Positions 7,281 to 13,489 of a stretch of DNA of 16,195 nt are shown here, in pieces (position 1 is the stretch's first letter; each line of letters begins with the position of its first letter). The position numbers were made by a program, and so were the translations under genes. Origin of the DNA: Planctomycetales bacterium (GTDB taxonomy: Bacteria > Planctomycetota > SZUA-567); the NCBI GenBank assembly GCA_025997475.1, contig BNUQ01000044.1, forward strand, positions 1 through 16,195. Reading direction: 5' to 3'. The notes under the pieces are model-generated. The model saw nothing but the letters and a program-made list of their open reading frames with translations, ran no database searches and had not been told where the DNA came from.

Positions 7281-7342
7281 AACAACCACCCCGTCAGTCC
7301 GGCAAACCGCGCCGGACTGTCACCCCTCCGTAGAGGGGAATA
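7281..7342 (-). repeat. 62-bp structured element, copy B (inverted)
   Basis: Read on the - strand it has the same layout and length as copy A: CCCCTC-TACG-GAGGGG, hairpin AGTCCGGC / GCCGGACT, then GACGGGGTGGT. The outer blocks are nearly identical to copy A. The second hairpin has a different sequence but is still fully paired, so the paired structure has been kept while the bases changed. Confidence 0.9.
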
Positions 7343-7398
7343 AGGTCTTCACTACCAACCGTCAACGAAAAACTTTCGACCTGTTTTTTGCGGCGGTA

Positions 7399-7476
7399 TT
7401 ATTCAACCCTAATGAACAACAACAAATTCGACGGCAACCCTAAAAAACTAACGCTGTCAATAGAGTAAGAGGTTTT
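7399..7476 (-). other. Out-of-frame native C-terminus of the methyltransferase
   Basis: Directly after the AAAC tract, one frame other than the one now joined reads FLGLPSNLLLFIRVE and stops at TAA 7401-7399. From memory of this methyltransferase family, members end in L-L-G-x-x-SNL-I-x-x-x, which this stretch fits and the current tail does not. Losing one AAAC unit (17 to 16) or gaining two would join it in frame and give a protein of about 249 residues at 16 units. The third frame stops at 7442-7440. Confidence 0.8.
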
Positions 7477-8152
7477 GTTTGTTTGTTTGTTTGTTTGTTT
7501 GTTTGTTTGTTTGTTTGTTTGTTTGTTTGTTTGTTTGTTTGTTTGTTGCGCGCTCGCACAGCGCCGCGAGTTCGCGGTTACTCAATAAATTTAGATTTTC
7601 CTCCCGCGCCAAATCGTCCTTTTTCAGCGCCGTTAAAATTTTCCGGTGAATTTTTTTCGGCAACCAATGCAGGAACGGGAGCGCCGTATGAAATTCGAGC
7701 GGATGCCGGCGGTTGGGCGTGGTGATGAACACAAATTTTTTGGCGACGCGGCAACATTCGCCGATAAATTTCGCCTGATTTTCGGCGTTGCCGACGTGTT
7801 CAATGACCGCGTTGGAGAAAACCAAATCGAACGTTCCGTCGGCGAACGGCATCGCCAGCGCGTTGCCTTGCACGAAAGTCAAACCCGGATACGCCGCCGC
7901 CAAGTGACCGGCGTTTTGGTCGGACAGCGCGGTAATTTTGCGTTTGTCGGGAAACATTTGCTCAAAAAAATTCGATTCCATTTGCGCTTTGTCCGCCGTC
8001 GCGCCGACATCCAACACCGACGACAATCCCGCCAAATCAACCTTCGCGGTCAGCGCCGCAAACATTTTTTGGCGGACTTGCAACGCCGCGCGGCTCGCCG
8101 CCGTTTTAATGCCGCCCCACGCGCTATAAGTGTTTTGATTGTAACCGGTCAT
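7457..8152 (-). CDS. Class I SAM-dependent methyltransferase, phase-variable 3' end
   Basis: Encodes 231 residues in the present frame. It has the Rossmann-type methyltransferase fold: VLDVGATADKAQMESNFFEQ (46-65, motif I in the form of a known subfamily with NFFE), FVQGNALAMPFADGTFDLVFSNAVIEHVG (93-121, motifs II-IV), CCRVAKKFVFITTPNRRHPLEFH (133-155) and LPFLHWLPKKIHRKIL. The substrate is unknown; neighbours in this fold often modify small molecules, lipids or sugars. AGAGGG precedes the ATG at 8152. From residue 203 the protein is only six TNKQ repeats, encoded by the AAAC tract, then NLLLY. The expected C-terminal strand lies in another frame downstream. Located ~100 bases after trpA on the same strand, it could be read through from the trp operon. 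Confidence 0.88.
   Translation of the reverse strand: MTGYNQNTYSAWGGIKTAASRAALQVRQKMFAALTAKVDLAGLSSVLDVGATADKAQMESNFFEQMFPDKRKITALSDQNAGHLAAAYPGLTFVQGNALAMPFADGTFDLVFSNAVIEHVGNAENQAKFIGECCRVAKKFVFITTPNRRHPLEFHTALPFLHWLPKKIHRKILTALKKDDLAREENLNLLSNRELAALCERATNKQTNKQTNKQTNKQTNKQTNKQNLLLY
7477..7544. repeat. Tetranucleotide tract, 17 units of GTTT (AAAC on the coding strand)
   Basis: Seventeen perfect units, bounded by TTTT at 7473-7476 and GTTG at 7545-7548. It lies inside the methyltransferase reading frame near its 3' end. Tracts of this kind and length change unit number by slipped-strand mispairing, as in contingency loci of Haemophilus and Neisseria. Each change of one unit shifts the frame. 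The unit count in a consensus assembly may not represent all cells. Confidence 0.97.
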
Positions 8153-8177
8153 CGCGCCCTCTTTTCTTCTCGAAACA

Positions 8178-8260
8178 ATTACGAATTAAAAATTGCGGAG
8201 TTGATGATGACAAAATAGCGTAACAAGAGTTCTTAATTGTTAATTGTTAATTGTTAATTG
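8178..8260. repeat. Heptamer arrays between trpA and the methyltransferase gene
   Basis: Words of the form AATTANN in 7-bp register run from about 8178, then CGGAGTTGATGATG and a degenerate core. Four perfect TTAATTG units at 8233-8260 include the last codons and stop of trpA (minus-strand CAATTAA). The same heptamer occurs at the hisA 3' end in the same orientation relative to the gene. Confidence 0.85.
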
Positions 8261-8985
8261 CCTTTCAACGCCGCCGCCACGCCGCGCAAAGCGTCGGGGT
8301 TGTTGCCGGACTGTTCCAAGCAGGCGAGAAAATGCGACCCGACCGCCACCGCGTCGGCGTGTCCCGTCAGGGCGAGGAATTGCTCGCGCGTGCGCACGCC
8401 GAAACCGGCGATATTTTTCGCGCCCAATTTCGCCACACGGTCAAGGTGGAGGATGCTCGCGGCGTCGAGAATCGTCTGCCCGCCGGTAATGCCGAGGCGC
8501 ATCGCGGTATAAACATATTCCGGTCGCTGGCGCTTCAATAATTCCATACGCGCGTCGGTGATGCCGGGTGCGACCACCGGAATGACCGCAATGCCGGCGG
8601 CGCGTCCGGCGGCGAACAATCCTTCGTCGTAATCCGGCGGCAAGTCGGGAACAATCAAACCGCGCGCGCCCGCCGCCGCCGCCCGCGCCGCGAAATTCGC
8701 GCTCCCCTTGGCGACGACCAAACTGGCGTAAGTCATAATAAACAGCGGGAGCGCCGTGGCTTTAACCAACTCCGCCGCCAAACGAAAACCGTCTTCGATT
8801 TTGAAGCCGGCGTGGAGCGCGGCGTGGCAAGCCCGCTCAATCAGCGGTCCGTCCGCCGACGGGTCGCTGAATGGAAATTGAATTTCCAAGCCGTCGGCAC
8901 CGCCCGCCGCCAGCGCCAACGCGACGCGACGGGACTGTTCGAGGTTCGGATAACCGGCGACGAAATGCGCCAATAATTTAGGCAT
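8254..8985 (-). CDS. trpA: Tryptophan synthase alpha chain
   Basis: Encodes 243 residues. It cleaves indole-3-glycerol phosphate to indole and glyceraldehyde 3-phosphate and passes indole to TrpB. Catalytic residues are present with the right spacing: Glu34 in LEIQFPFSDP and Asp45 in DPSADGP (equivalent to Glu49 and Asp60 of E. coli). PVVAPGIT, TGGQ and GFGVRT form the phosphate-binding side. The start at 8985 (MPKLLAHFVAGYPN) overlaps the trpB 3' end by 8 bases (ATGCCTAA). Longer in-frame extensions upstream are only the trpB sequence read in another frame. It lacks the ~15 N-terminal residues found in E. coli TrpA, giving a short form with helix 0 missing. The last residues KGN and the stop lie at a CAATTAA heptamer array. 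Confidence 0.95.
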   Translation of the reverse strand: MPKLLAHFVAGYPNLEQSRRVALALAAGGADGLEIQFPFSDPSADGPLIERACHAALHAGFKIEDGFRLAAELVKATALPLFIMTYASLVVAKGSANFAARAAAAGARGLIVPDLPPDYDEGLFAAGRAAGIAVIPVVAPGITDARMELLKRQRPEYVYTAMRLGITGGQTILDAASILHLDRVAKLGAKNIAGFGVRTREQFLALTGHADAVAVGSHFLACLEQSGNNPDALRGVAAALKGN

Positions 8986-10210
8986 GGTCAATCTCGCTTT
9001 GCAAAAAGGCGAGCCAATTCTCGCGGTCAAGCGCTTTCGCCGTGATGAATAAATCCTTGTCGCCACGCCCGGACATATTGACGGCAATCGCCCTGCCCCG
9101 CCCGATTGCCGGCGCCAAACGCATCGCGGCGGCGGCGGCGTGCGCCGACTCCAACGCGAAAAGCACGCCCTCGTGCCGCGCGAAAAACCGGAGCGCGTCC
9201 AACGCCTCGGCGTCGGTGGCGGCGGTAAATTCGACCCGGCCGCTCTCGCCCAAATCGGCGAGTTGCGGACCGATGCCGGGGTAATCCAAGCCGGCGGAAA
9301 TGGAGTGCGTCGGCAATAATTGTCCGTCGTCGTCCATTAAGAATCGACTTTTGTAACCGTGCGCCACGCCGACGCGGGCGACGCCGCCGGTCATTCGCGA
9401 CGCATTATCGCCCGCGCCCGTTCCGCGTCCGCCGGCTTCCACGCCAATCAGCCGCGGCGCGGAGCCGTCGATAAACGGCGAGAAAAAACCGATGGCGTTG
9501 GAGCCGCCGCCGACGCAAGCCACGAGCGCCGCGAAGTCGGCGCCCGTCTCCCGCATTTGCGCTTTCGTTTCCGCGCCGACGACCGCCTGCAAACGCCGCA
9601 CCATTTCGGGAAACGGCGACGGTCCGAGCGCCGAGCCGATGAGATAATGCGTGTCGGGAAAACTCGCCGACCAGTCGCGCAACGCGGCGTTAATGGCGTC
9701 TTTCAGCGTGCGACTGCCGGCGTCAATCGACATCACTTCCGCCCCCAACATTTCCATCGCGAACACGTTGGGACGCTGACGCGCCACGTCAACCGCGCCC
9801 ATATAGACGCGGCAGGACAAGCCCAAACGGGCGCAAGCCGCCGCCGTCGCCAAGCCGTGCTGACCGGCGCCGGTTTCGGCAATCACTCGCTTTTTGCCGA
9901 GCCGCCGCGCGAGCAACGCCTGCCCGACGGCGTTGTTGATTTTGTGCGCGCCGGTGTGCGCCAATCCTTCCATCTTGATATAAATGTCGGCGCCGCCGAG
10001 CGCGCGGCTGACGTTTTCGGCATAGAGAAACGGCGTGGGGCGACCGATGAAATCTTTTTGCGTGCGTTGCAATTCGCGCTGAAAATCCGGGTCGCGCCAG
10101 GCGCGGGGAAACTCCGCCGCCAACTGGTCAAGCGCCGGACGCAGGGTCTCGCCCACATACCGCCCGCCGTAAGCGCCGAAATAATCCGCCGTGGTGGTTG
10201 CTTCTGACAT
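8978..10210 (-). CDS. trpB: Tryptophan synthase beta chain
   Basis: Encodes 410 residues, the usual length of the TrpB1 type. It is PLP-dependent and condenses indole with serine to give tryptophan, in an alpha2-beta2 complex with TrpA. Seen in the sequence: YFGAYGGRYVGETL at the N-terminus, EGLAHTGAHKINN with the PLP Lys90, AETGAGQHG (111-119), the phosphate-binding GGGSN at 234-238, SISAGLDYPGIGPQ, and NMSGRGDKD near the C-terminus. GGAG lies 8 bases before the ATG at 10210. It overlaps trpA by 8 bases, implying translational coupling. A heptamer-flanked repeat separates it from trpCF upstream. Confidence 0.98.
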   Translation of the reverse strand: MSEATTTADYFGAYGGRYVGETLRPALDQLAAEFPRAWRDPDFQRELQRTQKDFIGRPTPFLYAENVSRALGGADIYIKMEGLAHTGAHKINNAVGQALLARRLGKKRVIAETGAGQHGLATAAACARLGLSCRVYMGAVDVARQRPNVFAMEMLGAEVMSIDAGSRTLKDAINAALRDWSASFPDTHYLIGSALGPSPFPEMVRRLQAVVGAETKAQMRETGADFAALVACVGGGSNAIGFFSPFIDGSAPRLIGVEAGGRGTGAGDNASRMTGGVARVGVAHGYKSRFLMDDDGQLLPTHSISAGLDYPGIGPQLADLGESGRVEFTAATDAEALDALRFFARHEGVLFALESAHAAAAAMRLAPAIGRGRAIAVNMSGRGDKDLFITAKALDRENWLAFLQSEIDHA

Positions 10211-10232
10211 CGTGTTTCTCCGTTATGAAGAA

Positions 10233-10335
10233 AGAGTTTAGAGTTCAGAGTTTAGAGTTCAGCGAAGGTTGCGCTTCGCGCGTCTTAAAAATAAAACTCC
10301 ATTCTCTAAACTATAAACTCTAAACTCTCAACTCT
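10233..10335. repeat. Inverted heptamer arrays between trpCF and trpB
   Basis: The left flank is four units alternating AGAGTTT and AGAGTTC (10233-10260). The right flank is AAACTAT, two AAACTCT and CAACTCT (10308-10335), the inverted counterpart. The core contains GCGAAGG, GCGCTTCGCGCG and AAAACTCC. The stop codon of trpCF (TGA, 10330-10328) lies in the last heptamer. If transcribed the flanks would pair into a long hairpin between the two trp genes. Confidence 0.92.
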
Positions 10336-11746
10336 GAATTTCCCTAAACAGCCGCTTTAATTTTTCCGCGTCTTTGCGCCCCGGCGCGGCTTCGACGCCG
10401 CTCGCGAGGTCGAGAAGTTCGGGGCGATATTGCTCGATAACGCCCCGCACATTGTCGGGATTGATGCCGCCCGCAAGCCACAACGGGCGGCGCCATTCGG
10501 CTAAAATCTCGGCGTTCACGCGCTTGCCGGTGCCGCCGGGCAAATCGGCGGCGGCGTCAAGCAACAAGCGCGGGCAACGGAAACCGTCCGCTTCGGCAAG
10601 GTCGGACACGCCTTGCGGGCGAAGCGCCCGATAATAACTTTCCCCCAACGCCGCGCCGTCGTCCGGCGTTTCTCGTCCGTGCAACTGCACCGCGTCCAAA
10701 TAGCCGTCGGCAAGGAGCGCGTGAATTTCCGGCGCTAACGGACCGCCCGCCTCGTTCACCACCACGCCGACTTTCGGAATTTCGATTTTGCCGATTTTTC
10801 GCAGTAAATCCGGCGCGGCTTGGCGGGACGAGCCCTGCCAAAAAACGAAGCCCAAAATATCCGCGCCGTTCTCGACCGCGAGTTGCGCGTCGCGCTCATT
10901 CGTCAAACCGCAAATTTTCACGAGCGGACGGTCGGGATAATTTAATCGACGACGGCTCACCGCCGTCCAAAAACGGTCGCGGCGCGCCACTCGCAACGCC
11001 GCTTTCAGCCGCGCCGTTAAGTCGGGACTCCGCACGACCGCCTCGCCGACCAAGAGTCCGCCGAAACCGGCGGCGGCGGCGAACGCGGCTTGTTCGGGAT
11101 GGGTTACGCCGGACTCGTAAACCCGCGTCGCCGACCAATTCACGCCCGCGGCGACAATGAGCGGCAACAACGGGTCAATCCGAAACGTGGTTAAATCGCG
11201 GCTGTTCATTCCGACCAAGTCGGGCGCGAACGTCGCCGCTTTGGCGAGGTCGTCGCGGTCGTGCAGTTCGACGAGCGTCCGCAAACCGCGAGCGCGGGCG
11301 CGGGCGTGCATCGCCGCCAAACGCTCGCCGGACAACATTCCGGCAATCAACAACACCGCGTCGGCGCCGGCGCGGTGGGAAACGTCAATATCTTCCAAGT
11401 CGAAAAGAAAATCCTTCCTGAGAACGGCGACGCGCGGAAACGCGCGCTTGACTTGAATTAAATCCGCCAAAGTGCCGCCGAAACCTTCCGGTTCGGTGAG
11501 AACCGACAAATTGGTCGCGCCGGCTTGCACGTAGCGTCCGGCTTGCGCCACCGCGTCCAAACCGGCGGCGATGTCGCCTTTGGACGGCGAGCGGCGCTTG
11601 ATTTCGCAAATCAGTCCGTCGGCGCCAAGAAAAGGAACGAGCGGCACGTCCCGCGCCGCCGGCATACCGGCGCCCTCCGTATGCCCTAAACGGGCGACGC
11701 GGGAGCGGCGTTTTTCCACAATCTCGTCGCGGATGTTGCGGGGCAT
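10328..11746 (-). CDS. trpCF: TrpC-TrpF fusion: indole-3-glycerol phosphate synthase and phosphoribosylanthranilate isomerase
   Basis: Encodes 472 residues. The N-terminal TrpC barrel (~1-255) shows CEIKRRSPSKG with Glu48 and Lys50, VLRKDFLFD with Lys111, LVELHD with Glu160, GMNSRDL and ESGV. The C-terminal TrpF barrel (~275-472) begins VKICGLT with catalytic Cys279, has VQLHGRE (353-359), LLLDA with catalytic Asp397, LAGGINPDNV and DLASGVE. TrpF isomerises phosphoribosylanthranilate and TrpC closes the indole ring, so the fusion performs two consecutive steps. The domain order equals that of E. coli. The start at 11746 is supported by AGGTGG just before the ATG; an in-frame start 33 bases upstream lies before this site. 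The last two residues and the stop are encoded by a heptamer of the downstream repeat. Confidence 0.97.
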   Translation of the reverse strand: MPRNIRDEIVEKRRSRVARLGHTEGAGMPAARDVPLVPFLGADGLICEIKRRSPSKGDIAAGLDAVAQAGRYVQAGATNLSVLTEPEGFGGTLADLIQVKRAFPRVAVLRKDFLFDLEDIDVSHRAGADAVLLIAGMLSGERLAAMHARARARGLRTLVELHDRDDLAKAATFAPDLVGMNSRDLTTFRIDPLLPLIVAAGVNWSATRVYESGVTHPEQAAFAAAAGFGGLLVGEAVVRSPDLTARLKAALRVARRDRFWTAVSRRRLNYPDRPLVKICGLTNERDAQLAVENGADILGFVFWQGSSRQAAPDLLRKIGKIEIPKVGVVVNEAGGPLAPEIHALLADGYLDAVQLHGRETPDDGAALGESYYRALRPQGVSDLAEADGFRCPRLLLDAAADLPGGTGKRVNAEILAEWRRPLWLAGGINPDNVRGVIEQYRPELLDLASGVEAAPGRKDAEKLKRLFREIQS

Positions 11747-11790
11747 TATTCCACCTGTCGGGTTGCGCGGCGGCGGCAAACTTTCAAGAC

Positions 11791-11899
11791 AATTAAAAAT
11801 TACAAATTAAAAATTGTGGAGTTTGGTTTTCAAATTCGCTTCGCATAATTTTTAAGACCACTCCACCGTTCTTAATTCTTAATTTTTAATTCTTAATTG
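11791..11899. repeat. Intergenic palindromic element between trpGD and trpCF
   Basis: The left flank has words of the form AATTANN in 7-bp register. The core is GTGGAGTTTGG, CAAATTCGCTTCGC and CACTCCACC. The right flank has four words of the form NTTNTTA (11868-11895). It is closely related to the element at 3493-3605. The last heptamer contains the stop codon of trpGD. Confidence 0.9.
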
Positions 11900-13488
11900 C
11901 CTTTCAACTCTCCGGCGCGGCGGATGATTTCGTCTAATTTTGCCGCGACCCGTCCGGCGGCGAAGGCGTCGCGGACTAACGCCGCGCCTGCGACGATACT
12001 GCCGGTCGCGCCGGTTACGAACAGTCCGGCGCCGGCGTTGAGGCAGACCGCGTCCAAAGTTCCGCCGGTTTCGCCCGCGAGCAACCGGCGCGCGATGGCG
12101 ACGTTGTCTTTGGCGGTGCCGCCTTTCAGCGACGCGGAGTCGCGCCCGCGAATGCCCGCCTCGGCGGGGTCAAAAACAAACTCGCGCACCGCCCCGCCCG
12201 CTTCGCCCAACACGCAACGGGTCGGCGCGGCGCAGGAAAATTCGTCCAAACCGTCGGCGCTACGGACGGTCAACACCCGTTTCGCGCCAAGCAGTAACGA
12301 CGCCTCCGCCAACGGGCGCAACATAAAGTCCTCCGGCGCGCCCAATACTTGATATTGCGCTTTTGCCGGATTGGACAACGGTCCGAGCATATTCATCAGC
12401 GTCCGCACCGAGAGTTCGCGGCGGGCTTTGACGGCGTGTTTCATCGCGCTGTGATAGAGCGGCGCGAATAAAAAGGCAAAGCCGGTGTCGGCGAGCAAAC
12501 GCTCGGCTTGGCGCGGCGGCAAAGTGAGCGGATAACCGAGTTCACCGAAAAAGTCGGCGGAACCGCAAAAAGAACTGACCGCCCGATTGCCGTGTTTGGC
12601 GACCGCCTGCCCGCAGGCGGCGGCGGCTATTGCCGCCATCGACGAAAGATTGAACGACCCTTGGTTGTCGCCGCCGATACCGACGATGTCCAACACCGGC
12701 ATCGGCGCGGTGAACGTGGCGCACTTATCGACCATCACCGAAGCGCAACCGGCGATTTCCGCCGCCGTCGCGCCTTTGGCTTCAATGGCGCAGAGAAAAC
12801 CGGCTAATTGCGCGTCGCCTAAATTGCCCTCCGCCATTTCCAACATAAAGGCGCGGGCGGTTTCCCGCGTCAAATTTTTCCCCGCAAGCAACTCCATCAG
12901 CGTTTTTTTCGCCGGAAACGGCTCGCGGCGATAATTGACGAAATTTTCCAACACCCGCCGCCCGTATTCCGAGCCGACCGATTCAGGGTGAAACTGCACG
13001 CCCTCGGCGATAAATTCACGATGGCGAAGCGCCATAATATCGCCGTCCATTCGGCTCCACGCCGACGCTTCCAAACAGTCCGGCAGGTCTTCGACCACGA
13101 GCGAGTGATAGCGCATAAACGACGCGGGCGAGGGAATGTTGCGAAAACCGCCGCGCCCGTCGTGCAGAATTTCGTCGCTCTTGCCGTGCATAATTCGCCG
13201 TCCGCGCCGGACGCGCCCGCCGAGCGTCGCCGCCAAAATTTCGTGTCCCAGGCAGACGCCGAGAATCGGGACGCGACCGAGAAAGCGCCGGATGACCTCG
13301 GCGCTGTCGGGATACTCTTCCGGTCGTCCGGGACCGGGGGACAAAATAATGCCGTCGAGCGGCAGACCTTCCAAGTCCGCCGGACGAAACGAGCCGTAAC
13401 GCGCGGTCTGCACCGCGCCGGCGATTTCGCCCAACATCTGCGCGAGATTGAACGTGAACGAGTCAAAATGGTCGATGAGTAGTCGCAT
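11893..13488 (-). CDS. trpGD: TrpG-TrpD fusion: anthranilate synthase glutaminase and anthranilate phosphoribosyltransferase
   Basis: Encodes 531 residues. Residues 1-~190 are the glutamine amidotransferase: HFDSFTFNLAQ, SPGPGRP (50-56), GVCLGHEIL with nucleophile Cys79, and GVQFHPES with His167 and Glu169. It supplies ammonia to TrpE. Residues ~195-531 are the phosphoribosyltransferase: DIVGIGGDNQGSFNLSS, KHGNRAVSS, FLFAPLYHSAMKH and NMLGPLSNP. Several normally constant positions differ: GTGGD is GIGGD, the usual SSKSGSAD is SSFCGSAD, and GHQ in the glutaminase is GHE. The start at 13488 follows AAGGAGG and leaves one base after the trpE stop; extension further upstream only overlaps trpE. 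The stop lies in a repeat heptamer. The length equals that of the E. coli fusion as I recall it. Confidence 0.96.
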   Translation of the reverse strand: MRLLIDHFDSFTFNLAQMLGEIAGAVQTARYGSFRPADLEGLPLDGIILSPGPGRPEEYPDSAEVIRRFLGRVPILGVCLGHEILAATLGGRVRRGRRIMHGKSDEILHDGRGGFRNIPSPASFMRYHSLVVEDLPDCLEASAWSRMDGDIMALRHREFIAEGVQFHPESVGSEYGRRVLENFVNYRREPFPAKKTLMELLAGKNLTRETARAFMLEMAEGNLGDAQLAGFLCAIEAKGATAAEIAGCASVMVDKCATFTAPMPVLDIVGIGGDNQGSFNLSSMAAIAAAACGQAVAKHGNRAVSSFCGSADFFGELGYPLTLPPRQAERLLADTGFAFLFAPLYHSAMKHAVKARRELSVRTLMNMLGPLSNPAKAQYQVLGAPEDFMLRPLAEASLLLGAKRVLTVRSADGLDEFSCAAPTRCVLGEAGGAVREFVFDPAEAGIRGRDSASLKGGTAKDNVAIARRLLAGETGGTLDAVCLNAGAGLFVTGATGSIVAGAALVRDAFAAGRVAAKLDEIIRRAGELKGN

Positions 13489-13489
13489 C

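Noticed and set aside
7412..7468. An 18-codon + strand mini-gene (MNNNKFDGNPKKLTLSIE)
   Set aside because: It lies exactly antisense to the alternate C-terminus of the methyltransferase, has no good ribosome site and no recognisable similarity.
8986..9087. A longer N-terminus for trpA starting at 9087
   Set aside because: The extra 34 codons lie inside trpB in another frame and show no TrpA similarity; the ATG at 8985 gives a coupled overlap with the trpB stop.
9359..10207. A 282-codon open frame on the + strand opposite trpB
   Set aside because: It is a shadow of trpB in a GC-rich genome; the composition is Arg/Ala/His-rich and shows no motif.
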